Below, in pieces: positions 16,836 through 25,679 of a DNA stretch of 64,000 nt. The position numbers and the translations under genes were made by a program. The first letter of the stretch is position 1. Each line of letters begins with the position of its first letter. Below the pieces are notes generated by a model. It had not been told where the DNA came from. It ran no database searches and saw nothing but the letters and a program-made list of their open reading frames with translations. Source of the DNA: Vagococcus acidifermentans. Lineage in GTDB: Bacteria > Bacillota > Bacilli > Lactobacillales > Vagococcaceae. Location of the stretch: assembly GCF_003987655.1 (NCBI RefSeq), contig NZ_NGKC01000004.1, positions 124,001-188,000 of the forward strand, given 5' to 3'.

Positions 16836-16839
16836 AAGC

Positions 16840-18252
16840 ATGACAGGAATCAATTGGGAAAAAGAAGTGATATCACGGAAGGAGGATTTGCTTGCCGATC
16901 TCTTTGACTTGCTGCGTATCAACAGTGTCAAAGATATAGCACATAAATCAGCTGAAGCACCAGTTGGCCCCGGACCTGCAAAAGCACTGGCGACTTTTTT
17001 AGAGATTGCGGCTCGGGACGGTTTTGTCACTAAAAATATCGAAAACGTCGCAGGTCATTTAGAGTACGGTGAAGGCGAAGAAGTGCTTGGCGTACTTGGT
17101 CATGTCGACGTGGTGCCGACGGGCGACGGCTGGGACACGCATCCCTTTGAGCCGGTCATCAAGGAAGGCCGGCTGTATGCCCGCGGTTCCAGCGATGACA
17201 AGGGCCCGACGATGGCAGCCTATTATGCGATAAAAATCATTAAAGAGCTTGGGCTACCGATTTCAAAAAAAGTCCGGCTGATTGTCGGGACGGATGAAGA
17301 AAGCAGCTGGTACTGCATGGAGCGTTATCAGGCAAATGAAAAGATGCCGGATTTCGGCTTTTCCCCGGACGCCCAATTTCCAATCATCAATGGCGAAAAA
17401 GGCATTGCGACCTTTAAGATACGCTCCAGTTATGTGCCGGGTGATGGCGGCGACGCCACACTTTCGACTTTTCAATCCGGACTGGCTTCTAACATGGTTC
17501 CGGGCGATGCCGTGGCGGTTATCAGCCTGACAGCCGTTTCAGAAGACGAAGTGGCACTTGCCTTTCAAGAGTACCTCGATGCGCATCAATTAAAAGGAGC
17601 GGTTGAGAAAACAGCTGACGGCTTGCAGCTGACAGTCATCGGCAAAGCTGCGCATTCGCAAAATCCGAAAGCCGGTGTCAATGCCGCAACTCATTTGGCT
17701 AATTTTCTATGCCGTTTTGCGTTTGATCCGTCTGGCGAAAGATATTTGTCGCTCATTCAAAAATATCTTCACAATGATACGGAAGGCAAGTTGTTAGGTA
17801 TTGACCACAAAGATGATGTCATGGGGGAACTGACTTCCAGTGCCAATATGTTTGGTTACAAGACAGGAGAAGACAGTATGATTGCTGTCAATGTCCGCTA
17901 TCCGAAAGGGACGGATGCCGAACAAATCGCCGAACAAATGCGGGAAACTTTGCCGGAGTATACAGACATAGTTACCGAGGAAGGCGTGAAAGAACCTCAC
18001 TATGTGCCGGTGACTGATGAGTTGGTCCGGACATTGCTGGATGTCTACAAGGACCATACAGGCGAGGAAGGACAAGGCAAAACTATCGGCGGCGGCACTT
18101 ACGGCCGGTTGTTTGAAAAAGGGGTCGCTTACGGCGCACTGTTCCCGGGCAGAGAAGATGTGATGCATCAGGCAAACGAATATATGTATGTGGATGATAT
18201 TTTCAAGTCGGCAGCCATCTATGCAGATGCGATTTATCGTTTAATCAAATAA
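16840..18252 (+). CDS. pepV: Dipeptidase PepV (M20 family)
   Basis: A 470-residue zinc dipeptidase that splits dipeptides in the cytosol, completing peptide use in lactic acid bacteria. Metal and catalytic segments are [13 protein letters not shown] (His, Asp), [10 protein letters not shown] (Asp), GTDEESSW (Glu pair), FSPDAQFP (Asp) and the C-terminal [14 protein letters not shown] (His). The long lid domain (about residues 190-360) is usual for PepV. GCGAGGA lies 7 bases before the ATG. It is followed by an OPT peptide transporter and a PqqD-like gene, which together make a peptide-use unit, and has a long structured leader. Confidence 0.95.
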   Translation: MTGINWEKEVISRKEDLLADLFDLLRINSVKDIAHKSAEAPVGPGPAKALATFLEIAARDGFVTKNIENVAGHLEYGEGEEVLGVLGHVDVVPTGDGWDTHPFEPVIKEGRLYARGSSDDKGPTMAAYYAIKIIKELGLPISKKVRLIVGTDEESSWYCMERYQANEKMPDFGFSPDAQFPIINGEKGIATFKIRSSYVPGDGGDATLSTFQSGLASNMVPGDAVAVISLTAVSEDEVALAFQEYLDAHQLKGAVEKTADGLQLTVIGKAAHSQNPKAGVNAATHLANFLCRFAFDPSGERYLSLIQKYLHNDTEGKLLGIDHKDDVMGELTSSANMFGYKTGEDSMIAVNVRYPKGTDAEQIAEQMRETLPEYTDIVTEEGVKEPHYVPVTDELVRTLLDVYKDHTGEEGQGKTIGGGTYGRLFEKGVAYGALFPGREDVMHQANEYMYVDDIFKSAAIYADAIYRLIK

Positions 18253-18293
18253 GCGTTGACGGATTAAAAATCGAATAATGAGGAATGATTAAA

Positions 18294-20225
18294 ATGAAGA
18301 AGCTGTCGAAAGACGCGTATGGGGAAGTCAAAGGAAAAGATTACCAGCCTTATGTGACCGATGGGAAAACCCGGAACAACGGGGGACCTGTTGTCTTGAT
18401 TTTCGGTATTTTGCTGGCGGCGGTATTTGCCGCATCAACCACTTATTCAGGCATGAAAGTAGGCTTGACAGTTGCAGCAGGTATTCCGGGTTCAATCATT
18501 GGTTCGGGAATTGTGGCGTTATTTGTTAAATCAAGAAATATTTTGAGCAAAAACATTTTGTCGGGGATGTCCACTGGCGGCGAATCGGTGGCAAGCGGTA
18601 TTATCTTTGTTTTTCCTGCCATTATTCTGATTGGCGGACAGACTAATTTCATTGAAGGGGTGATTGTCGGGGTAACAGGTGTCCTTTGCAGTATCGGGAT
18701 TACCAGTCTGGTGGAAAATTATCTGCTTGTGCAGGAACACGGCAAACTGGTTTATCCAGAAGCGATGGCCATCTCAGAATCTTTGGTGGCTTCGGATACT
18801 GGCGGCGAGTCGCTGAAAAATATGGGGATCGGTTTTGGCATCAGCGGTGTACTGACAGCTCTCACCAGTTCTGTTTTTGGAGTCGTCAACAATGTCATCA
18901 GTTTCGTCAGCGACGGATTTTACAAAAGCAAACTGGAAATCGAGGCGAATCCGATGCTGGCCGGGATCGGGTTTATCGTGGGGCTTGAGGTGGCGCTGAT
19001 TATGTTTGCTGGTTCGCTTTTAACCAATTTCGGATTGATTCCGCTGATCGGCTATTTCACTGAGCTGGCCGACAGCAGTGCGACAGTTTGGGATGTCAAT
19101 AATCTGCTGGTCAATGACATGACGGTCAATCACATTTCAGCATCTTATACAAAGTACATCGGCGCCGGCATGATGATCAGCGGCGGGCTGATCGGTGCCG
19201 TCAAATTGATTCCGACAATCGGCTCGTCTATCTCCCAAACTATTCAAGGCCGTAAATCGACTGGCGCAGATACCAGTGCTTCGGGCATGGGTATTTTATT
19301 GACAGGTGTCGTTCTGACGTTCGCCATGGGCTTTTTGATTTCAAAAAACATCGTGGTCACGCTGCTCGTCTCACTTGTCTCGCTGATTTTGAGCGTGCTG
19401 TTTGCAATCGTGGCCGGCCGCTTGACAGGAACGATTGGGACTTCCAACTTGCCTGTTTCCGGCATGACGATTGCCTCCCTTGTTATCATGACCTTAATTT
19501 TTGTGACGATGGGCTGGACCGCTCAGGCAGACAATGTCATGCTTTTGCTGTTTGCAACGTTTGTAGTGGTAGTTATTTCAGTTGCCGGCGGCTACACTCA
19601 GTCGCAGAAAGTCACGTTCGTCATGGGCGGCAGCAGCCGTGAAATGAGACGTTACTTCCTGATAGCAGCCATCGTCGGCGTGGTAGTCGTTGTCGGTGTC
19701 ATCAATTTGCTGGCACCTCAAATCGCGCTGACAGGCGATGAAGCTCAATTTGCTGTGCCGCAAGCCAATCTGATGGCGACTTTGACACAAGGCATCATGC
19801 AGGGGCGTCTGCCGTGGCTGATGATCATTGTCGGTATCGTCTTGGGCATCGTTTTCTTTTTACTGGATTTGCCGGTCATGAGTCTGGCAGTAGGAGCGTA
19901 CTTGCCTATTTCAACAACCTCCATTATTTTAATTGGGGCGCTGATCAGGGTGCTCGTTGAGAAAACAACTCCGGACAGCTCGCTGAAAGATGCCCGTTTG
20001 TCAAACGGTGTCAGTTTGTCGTCCGGGTTAATTGCCGGCGGCTCGATTATTGGTTTAATCGGTATCGTGCTGCAAGTAACGGGTGTTGTAAAAGTTGCCA
20101 CGCCAGCAGGGCTGTTTTCAGGCAATGTCGGAGCGTTTATCTTGCTGGTGGTAATGGTGATTGCGATAGCTGTGCCGATTTTTATGAAAAAAGAAGTGAC
20201 ACGGGAAGACACTCATGACGACTGA
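18294..20225 (+). CDS. OPT family oligopeptide transporter
   Basis: A 643-residue membrane transporter with about 14-16 predicted segments. The N-terminal segment VVLIFGILLAAVFAASTTYSG followed by MKVGLTVAAGIPGSIIGSGI is the signature of the prokaryotic OPT branch, proton-coupled importers of small peptides or metal chelates. GAGGA (18280-18284) touches ATG 18285 but is 9 bases from ATG 18294, so MKKLSKDAYG is taken as the start. It lies 41 bp after pepV and overlaps the next gene by 11 bp, suggesting that imported peptides are cut by PepV. Confidence 0.9.
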   Translation: MKKLSKDAYGEVKGKDYQPYVTDGKTRNNGGPVVLIFGILLAAVFAASTTYSGMKVGLTVAAGIPGSIIGSGIVALFVKSRNILSKNILSGMSTGGESVASGIIFVFPAIILIGGQTNFIEGVIVGVTGVLCSIGITSLVENYLLVQEHGKLVYPEAMAISESLVASDTGGESLKNMGIGFGISGVLTALTSSVFGVVNNVISFVSDGFYKSKLEIEANPMLAGIGFIVGLEVALIMFAGSLLTNFGLIPLIGYFTELADSSATVWDVNNLLVNDMTVNHISASYTKYIGAGMMISGGLIGAVKLIPTIGSSISQTIQGRKSTGADTSASGMGILLTGVVLTFAMGFLISKNIVVTLLVSLVSLILSVLFAIVAGRLTGTIGTSNLPVSGMTIASLVIMTLIFVTMGWTAQADNVMLLLFATFVVVVISVAGGYTQSQKVTFVMGGSSREMRRYFLIAAIVGVVVVVGVINLLAPQIALTGDEAQFAVPQANLMATLTQGIMQGRLPWLMIIVGIVLGIVFFLLDLPVMSLAVGAYLPISTTSIILIGALIRVLVEKTTPDSSLKDARLSNGVSLSSGLIAGGSIIGLIGIVLQVTGVVKVATPAGLFSGNVGAFILLVVMVIAIAVPIFMKKEVTREDTHDD

Positions 20226-20589
20226 TGACGCGCAGTTTTTAGAGAGAGTTTACAAACTGTCGGACAATCTCCACTACGATGTAGCGGCGAATCAAGTGAC
20301 TGTCTATAAATCTCAAAACCACTGGCTTCAAAAATTATTCAGAAAACTCCATGTGAACATACCGGAAGAAACCAAAGTAATGCTGGATGAGTACGGCAGT
20401 TTCGTATTTCAACAGATAGACGGGAAGAAAACGGTGAAAGAAATCGGTGCCTTGCTGGCTCAGGAACAGGAGGAAGCCGCTGTTCACCTTTACGAACGTT
20501 TGATAATTTATCTGCATCATCTGGAAACAGAAGAAAACTGGCTTATCCTAGTCGCTAATCCGGCAAGACAGGAGCACAGGTCACACTAA
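20215..20589 (+). CDS. PqqD family protein coupled to OPT transporter
   Basis: A 124-residue soluble protein. Residues about 55-110 (MLDEYGSFVFQQIDGKKTVKEIGALL, then VHLYERLIIYLHHLE) fit the PqqD fold, a small winged-helix-like domain that in PQQ and RiPP pathways binds a precursor peptide. The N-terminal 50 residues are extra, with a basic patch WLQKLFRKLHV. ATG 20215 lies within the OPT gene, an 11-bp overlap that implies coupled translation. No RiPP precursor, radical-SAM or cyclodehydratase gene is nearby, so a classical RiPP role is unlikely. The function is unknown. Confidence 0.75.
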   Translation: MTTDDAQFLERVYKLSDNLHYDVAANQVTVYKSQNHWLQKLFRKLHVNIPEETKVMLDEYGSFVFQQIDGKKTVKEIGALLAQEQEEAAVHLYERLIIYLHHLETEENWLILVANPARQEHRSH

Positions 20590-20599
20590 TAAACCACAA

Positions 20600-20631
20600 G
20601 GCGGCATGAAACTGTGCCGCCGCTTTTTTTT
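20600..20631 (+). terminator. Terminator of the pepV-OPT-pqqD unit
   Basis: GGCGGCA (20600-20606) / TGCCGCC (20615-20621), then GC and eight T. Confidence 0.88.
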
Positions 20632-20674
20632 ACCGAAAGTACAAGGAAGGGCATTTAAAATAAACCGATCATTT

Positions 20675-20702
20675 TCGACTGATCCGCAGAATATGTTATA
20701 AT
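20675..20702 (+). promoter_or_regulatory. Promoter of rbgA-rnhB
   Basis: TCGACT (20675-20680), 16 bp, TATAAT (20697-20702), with TG at 20694-20695 (extended -10). Confidence 0.75.
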
Positions 20703-20818
20703 GTGACTTGGCAAACGTGACAGTGCTAAAGGAATATGTTTTAGTTAGTGCAATTATAATAGTAGAAAAAGAAGCGACCAAACTTTTTTGGCAGCAGAGA
20801 CGAAAGGAAGAGTGAACG

Positions 20819-21688
20819 ATGACCATTCAATGGTTCCCGGGCCATATGGCCAAAGCACGGCGGGAAGTAGCAGAAAAATTGAAATTGGTGGATATTGTAT
20901 TCGAAATAGTGGATGCACGTCTCCCGGCTTCCAGCCGCAATCCGATGCTTGATCAGCTGATTCAGCAAAAACCGCGGATTGTGCTGTTGAATAAAGGTGA
21001 TCTGGCGGACCCGGCAGAAACGAAGAAGTGGCAGCAGTATTTTATCGAGCAGGGATACAGCGCACTGACGATTAATGCCAACCAAGGAAAGGGCATCAAT
21101 AAAATCGTTCCGGAGGCCAAGCGGATTCTTGACGCGAGGCGCACTCGTCCGCAAATCAAAGGCATGAAACCGCGGGCGATTCGTGCAATGTGTCTCGGTG
21201 TGCCGAATGTCGGCAAATCCACCTTGCTAAACCGGCTGGCCGGTAAAAATATGGCGCGGACCGGCAATACACCCGGGGTGACCAAGGGCCAGCAGTGGCT
21301 GAAGTTCGGTAAAGAACTCGAATTGCTGGATACGCCGGGCATTTTATGGCCTAAGTTTGATGACCAGGCCATCGGCAAGAAACTGGCGTTGACAGGCGCA
21401 ATCAAAGATCATGTCCTGCACATGGATGATTTAGCGATTTTCGGTCTTGATTTTTTCAGGGCATATTATCCTGAAGCATTGACGGAACGGTATCAGCTGT
21501 CTGGCGAAGAGCTGCTGCTTGATACACCGGACTTGCTGATGCTGATCACAGAAAAAAGAGGGTACAAGGATGACTATGACCGGGGCAGCCGGATGATCAT
21601 CCAAGATATCCGCGACGGCAGACTGGGGCGCTACACACTGGACAGACTGGACGAAGAGGAGTGGCAAGATGAAGCAGCAGTCGATTAA
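20819..21688 (+). CDS. rbgA: Ribosome biogenesis GTPase YlqF/RbgA
   Basis: A 289-residue circularly permuted GTPase needed for late assembly of the 50S subunit. It begins MTIQWFPGHMAKARREV, the family signature. Permuted G motifs appear in order G4 (LNKGDL), G1 ([12 protein letters not shown]), G3 (LDTPGIL). A C-terminal ANTAR-like helical domain follows. The ribosome site is GAAAGGAAGAG. It overlaps rnhB by 20 bp, an arrangement widely conserved in Firmicutes. Confidence 0.95.
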   Translation: MTIQWFPGHMAKARREVAEKLKLVDIVFEIVDARLPASSRNPMLDQLIQQKPRIVLLNKGDLADPAETKKWQQYFIEQGYSALTINANQGKGINKIVPEAKRILDARRTRPQIKGMKPRAIRAMCLGVPNVGKSTLLNRLAGKNMARTGNTPGVTKGQQWLKFGKELELLDTPGILWPKFDDQAIGKKLALTGAIKDHVLHMDDLAIFGLDFFRAYYPEALTERYQLSGEELLLDTPDLLMLITEKRGYKDDYDRGSRMIIQDIRDGRLGRYTLDRLDEEEWQDEAAVD

Positions 21689-22436
21689 AGAAATCAAAGA
21701 AAAGCTGAGTACGGTAGCTTCCTTGGATGACCCGTTTTTATCAGACTTGGCAGCAGACACGCGCAAAGGAGTTTTGACAGCTGTGCAACAAACACGCAAA
21801 CGGCTGAAAAAAGCGGCTGACCTGCGTGCACACTTTGAGGAGATGCTGTCATTTGAACGTGAGCTGAAGGAGAGAGGCTATCAATGTGTTGCCGGCATCG
21901 ACGAGGTGGGCAGAGGACCGCTTGCAGGTCCGGTCGTTGCTGCTGCCGTTGTGCTGCCGGATGATTTCACGTTATACGAGGTGAATGATTCCAAGCAGTT
22001 GTCGGCAGCTAAAAGAGAAGCGCTGTACGATGTTATTTTGGAACAGGCCGCTTGTGTGGGGATCGGCGTGATGACGGAACGAATCATCGATGAGGTCAAT
22101 ATTTATGAGGCGACCAAGCTGGCGATGATCGATGCGGTCAACCAATTGTCATGCCGTCCGGATTTTCTTTTGCTTGATGCAATGACGCTCAATCTGCCGA
22201 TTCATCAGCAAAGTTTAATCAAAGGCGACGCCAAGAGCGCCTCTATCGCCTGTGCCAGTATTGTTGCAAAAGTAACGAGGGACCGGATGATGGCGGAGTT
22301 TGACAAACAATACCCGGGGTACGGTTTTGCTAAAAATGCAGGCTACGGCACGAAAGAACATTTGGCAGGATTGGCTGCCCAAGGAGTAACACCGATTCAT
22401 CGCCGGAGTTTTGCACCGGTTAAAGATATGGTGTAA
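21669..22436 (+). CDS. rnhB: Ribonuclease HII
   Basis: A 255-residue endonuclease that cuts the RNA strand of RNA-DNA hybrids and removes single ribonucleotides. The catalytic carboxylates sit in GIDEVGRGPLAGPVVAAAVVL, LLLDAM and KGDAKSASIACASIVAKVTRD. The roughly 70-residue N-terminal extension before GYQCVAGIDEVG is usual in Firmicute RnhB. The start lies inside rbgA, so translation is coupled. The stop codon is 10 bases before a 20-bp hairpin that contains the dprA ribosome site. Confidence 0.95.
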   Translation: MKQQSIKEIKEKLSTVASLDDPFLSDLAADTRKGVLTAVQQTRKRLKKAADLRAHFEEMLSFERELKERGYQCVAGIDEVGRGPLAGPVVAAAVVLPDDFTLYEVNDSKQLSAAKREALYDVILEQAACVGIGVMTERIIDEVNIYEATKLAMIDAVNQLSCRPDFLLLDAMTLNLPIHQQSLIKGDAKSASIACASIVAKVTRDRMMAEFDKQYPGYGFAKNAGYGTKEHLAGLAAQGVTPIHRRSFAPVKDMV

Positions 22437-22445
22437 CAAGCAAAT

Positions 22446-22500
22446 AACCTTTTTTTGCGAACACTAGTAGAAACAGTGTTTGCAAAGGAAGGTTTTTTTA
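22446..22500 (+). terminator. Terminator-like hairpin enclosing the dprA ribosome site
   Basis: A left arm (22446-22465) and a right arm (22475-22494) pair at all 20 positions (17 Watson-Crick, 3 G-U) around a 9-base loop. Seven T (22493-22499) follow, and the A of the dprA ATG is base 22500. The dprA Shine-Dalgarno AAAGGAAGG (22484-22492) lies wholly within the right arm. The element looks like an intrinsic terminator and, if read through, would hide the ribosome site. Confidence 0.8.
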
Positions 22501-23390
22501 TGACACAAAATCTGCGAGAGTTTATCTTTTTGATGAAACATTTGAAAGGCGTCGGCAACACCGGGCTGCTGCGTTTGCTGCATGCCTTCATGGGAGAAAG
22601 CAATATTGTGTGGGACGCAGGTCTGCTGGCGCAGCGTGCGGGGGTGAAACCTAAGTATCAAGAAGTATTTCAGCAGTCCGTTGAGTTTATCAAAGACCGG
22701 CAGAGCGCCCTGTTGGAGTCCTATCCAACCTATCCGATGGTGACGATTCTGGATGATGCCTACCCGGATTCTCTCAGGGAAATATATGACCCGCCTATTG
22801 CCTTGTTTTACGCAGGCGACGTCACACTGCTGAAGACGACATGTCTGGCGATGGTCGGGTCCCGTGCGGCGACCAGCTATGGCCGCCGGGTCATTGAGTC
22901 GCTGATGCCGCAACTGGCAGCGCAGCCTTATACCATCGTGAGCGGTCTGGCAAAAGGGATAGACACCTATTCACATCAAACAGCCATCAGATACGGCGGA
23001 AAAACGATAGCGGTAATCGGCAGCGGACTGGATGTGTCATATCCGCAGGAAAATTTCCGGTTGCAGCAATACATGAGCGACCATTGTCTGGTGGTATCGG
23101 AGTACTTGCCGGCTGCCAGACCGCTTGCTTGGCACTTTCCGCAGCGCAACCGCATCATAGCCGGCTTGTCATGGGGAACATGTGTCATCGAAGCCCGCGC
23201 CAAAAGCGGCAGTATCATCACCGCCCAGTTGGCGCTCGAATCAGGGCGTGAAGTATTTGCTGTGCCGGGAAATGGTCTGACCACTCAATCAGACGGTTGT
23301 TTGCAGCTGATTCAGGAGGGGGCCAAGTGCGTCTGGAAAGCGGAACACATCATTGAAGAACTGCCGGTTTACAAAAAAATAAATCCCTAG
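22500..23390 (+). CDS. dprA: DNA-processing protein DprA
   Basis: Binds incoming single-stranded DNA and loads RecA during natural transformation; also called Smf. The 296-residue protein has an N-terminal SAM-like region and a Rossmann-like fold with LAMVGSRAATSYG, IVSGLAKGIDTYSHQTA, TIAVIGSGLDVSYP and AVPGN. The C-terminal winged-helix domain of longer DprA proteins is missing, as is common in lactic acid bacteria. AAAGGAAGG supports ATG 22500 rather than an earlier in-frame ATG at 22455. It may be cotranscribed with rnhB through the hairpin; topA has its own promoter. Confidence 0.93.
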   Translation: MTQNLREFIFLMKHLKGVGNTGLLRLLHAFMGESNIVWDAGLLAQRAGVKPKYQEVFQQSVEFIKDRQSALLESYPTYPMVTILDDAYPDSLREIYDPPIALFYAGDVTLLKTTCLAMVGSRAATSYGRRVIESLMPQLAAQPYTIVSGLAKGIDTYSHQTAIRYGGKTIAVIGSGLDVSYPQENFRLQQYMSDHCLVVSEYLPAARPLAWHFPQRNRIIAGLSWGTCVIEARAKSGSIITAQLALESGREVFAVPGNGLTTQSDGCLQLIQEGAKCVWKAEHIIEELPVYKKINP

Positions 23391-23392
23391 CC

Positions 23393-23422
23393 TTGACAAA
23401 GTGTCATTTCATGGACTAAGAT
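23393..23422 (+). promoter_or_regulatory. Promoter of topA
   Basis: A perfect -35 TTGACA (23393-23398), an 18-bp spacer and TAAGAT (23417-23422). Confidence 0.65.
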
Positions 23423-23483
23423 TGTACACGATTGAATTTGAGGCCGTGTACGAAAAGAAATGACTATCGAAAGGGATTAATGT

Positions 23484-25568
23484 ATGAGCTATAAATACTT
23501 AGTAATTGTGGAATCTCCTGCAAAAGCCAAAACCATTGAAAAATATTTAGGGAAACAGTACAAAGTTGTAGCCAGTGTGGGACATGTTCGGGATTTGCCA
23601 AAGAGTACAATGAGCATAGATATTGAAAATAACTACGAGCCTCGTTATATCAATATCCGCGGCAAAGGGCCGATCATCAAAGAATTAAAGAAACTGGCAG
23701 GAAAAGCTCAGAAAGTGTTTCTGGCAGCTGACCCGGATAGAGAAGGGGAAGCGATTGCTTGGCATTTGGCACACGTGCTGTCTTTGGATTTGGAAGACAA
23801 AAACCGTGTCGTATTCAACGAAATTACAAAAGAAGCAGTAAAAGAAGCGTTTAAAGAACCAAGAAAAATCAATCAGGACTTAGTTGATGCACAGCAGGCA
23901 CGACGCATCTTGGACCGTCTGGTAGGATACTCGATCAGTCCGATTTTATGGAAAAAAGTCAAAAAAGGATTAAGTGCCGGCAGAGTTCAATCGGTTGCGT
24001 TAAAGATGATTATCGACCGCGAACGGGCTATCCGCGACTTCAAACCGGAAGAATACTGGTCGATTAACGGCAATTTCATTAAAAGCCGCAAAAAATTTAA
24101 AGCGTCTTTCTATGGAGTCGACGGGAAGAAAATGAAGCTTTCTGACGCCGATGATGTGAAACAAATCACTCAACGCCTGACGTCAAAAGAATATGATGTC
24201 ACGAAAGTCACAAAGAAAGAACGTAAACGGAATCCGTCGCTGCCGTTTACGACCAGCAGTTTGCAGCAGGAAGCTGCCCGCAAGCTGAATTTCAGAACAA
24301 GGAAAACGATGATGGTGGCGCAACAGCTGTACGAGGGAATCAACCTCGGCAAAGGGCAAGGGATTGTCGGTTTAATCACTTACATGCGTACCGACTCGAC
24401 CAGATTGTCGGATACGGCAAAAGCTGAATCACGCACATTCATTGAAAATACTTACGGTGAGGGTTATTACGGCGGTAAAAACAAGAAAAAAACAGCCAAT
24501 AATAAAGCGGCCCAAGATGCGCACGAAGCGATCCGCCCGTCAAGCGTCATGCGGACACCGGAGTCCATCAAAGACAAGTTGGATAAAGACCAGTTCAAAC
24601 TGTATCAGCTTATCTGGTCGCGGATGGTGGCCAGTCAAATGTCACCGGCCGTGATGGACACGATGTCGGTCGACCTCGAACAAAATGGGGTGCGCTTTGT
24701 TGCCACCGGTTCGAAAGTCAAGTTTGACGGTTTTATGAAGGTCTACATTGAAGGCAAAGATGACGGAAAAGACGAAAAAGAAAACATCCTTCCGGAAATG
24801 GCCGCAGGCGATGTGGTGAAATCAGTGGATATCGAACCCAAACAGCATTTCACTCAGCCGCCGGCACGCTATACAGAGGCAACTCTCATCAAAACACTGG
24901 AAGAGAATGGTGTTGGTCGGCCGTCAACATATGCGCCGACGCTGGAAACAATACAGCGCCGTTACTATGCAAAATTAAATGCCAAACGGTTCGAACCGAC
25001 AGAGCTGGGAGAAATCGTCAACCAGCTGATGGAAGAATTTTTCCCGCAAATCGTCAATACCAGCTTCACTGCTGAAATGGAAGAAGATTTGGACAACGTG
25101 GCCGCAGCGAAGGAAAAATGGGTCGATGTGGTCGATAAGTTTTACCAGCCGTTTTCAAAAGAACTGTCGGTTGCGGAAGAACAGATGGAAAAAATCCAGA
25201 TCAAGGATGAACCGGCAGGGTTTGACTGCGAACTGTGCGGCAATCCGATGGTCATCAAACTCGGCAAATACGGTAAATTTTATGCGTGCAGCAATTTTCC
25301 GGAATGCCGCAACACGAAACCGATCGTTAAAGAAATCGGCGTGACGTGTCCAAAGTGTCACAAAGGACAGATTGTTGAACGGAAATCCAAGAAAAACCGG
25401 CTGTTTTACGGTTGCGACCGCTACCCTGACTGTGACTTTATTTCATGGGACAAGCCGATCGGGCGCGATTGTCCGAAGTGCCAGCATTATCTGGTCGAGA
25501 AAAAAGTCAAGGGCGGCAAGCAGGTTGTCTGCAGCAATTGCGACTACAAGGAAGACGTTCAAAAATAA
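23484..25568 (+). CDS. topA: DNA topoisomerase I
   Basis: Relaxes negative supercoils by single-strand passage. The 694-residue type IA enzyme has the TOPRIM domain ([17 protein letters not shown], and [13 protein letters not shown]), the catalytic Tyr300 in [11 protein letters not shown], and three C-terminal zinc ribbons (CELCGNPM...[15 protein letters not shown]...[15 protein letters not shown]...CSNC). Length and layout match Bacillus TopA. AAAGGGA precedes the ATG. Confidence 0.97.
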   Translation: MSYKYLVIVESPAKAKTIEKYLGKQYKVVASVGHVRDLPKSTMSIDIENNYEPRYINIRGKGPIIKELKKLAGKAQKVFLAADPDREGEAIAWHLAHVLSLDLEDKNRVVFNEITKEAVKEAFKEPRKINQDLVDAQQARRILDRLVGYSISPILWKKVKKGLSAGRVQSVALKMIIDRERAIRDFKPEEYWSINGNFIKSRKKFKASFYGVDGKKMKLSDADDVKQITQRLTSKEYDVTKVTKKERKRNPSLPFTTSSLQQEAARKLNFRTRKTMMVAQQLYEGINLGKGQGIVGLITYMRTDSTRLSDTAKAESRTFIENTYGEGYYGGKNKKKTANNKAAQDAHEAIRPSSVMRTPESIKDKLDKDQFKLYQLIWSRMVASQMSPAVMDTMSVDLEQNGVRFVATGSKVKFDGFMKVYIEGKDDGKDEKENILPEMAAGDVVKSVDIEPKQHFTQPPARYTEATLIKTLEENGVGRPSTYAPTLETIQRRYYAKLNAKRFEPTELGEIVNQLMEEFFPQIVNTSFTAEMEEDLDNVAAAKEKWVDVVDKFYQPFSKELSVAEEQMEKIQIKDEPAGFDCELCGNPMVIKLGKYGKFYACSNFPECRNTKPIVKEIGVTCPKCHKGQIVERKSKKNRLFYGCDRYPDCDFISWDKPIGRDCPKCQHYLVEKKVKGGKQVVCSNCDYKEDVQK

Positions 25569-25570
25569 TT

Positions 25571-25598
25571 TTTACAAGCGCCGTAAATTGTGTATAAT
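25571..25598 (+). promoter_or_regulatory. Promoter of trmFO
   Basis: TTTACA (25571-25576), 16 bp, TATAAT (25593-25598). Transcription should start near 25605, right at the base of the following hairpin. Confidence 0.75.
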
Positions 25599-25605
25599 CA
25601 ACTGT

Positions 25606-25642
25606 ACAGGGACTAACCAGCGAATGTCATGTTAGTCCCTGT
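25606..25642 (+). other. 5'-terminal stem-loop of the trmFO transcript
   Basis: ACAGGGACTAAC (25606-25617) and GTTAGTCCCTGT (25631-25642) form a perfect 12-bp stem around a 13-base loop. There is no T-run, so it is not a terminator. It sits at the predicted transcript start and may protect the RNA from 5' decay or serve as a protein site. Confidence 0.65.
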
Positions 25643-25679
25643 TATCTTCATGCTGAATGAAAAGGAATGAGACAGCTAT

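Noticed and set aside
16586-16843. 85-codon open frame in the pepV leader
   Set aside because: No ribosome site, unusual composition, and the frame runs over hairpins and into the pepV start.
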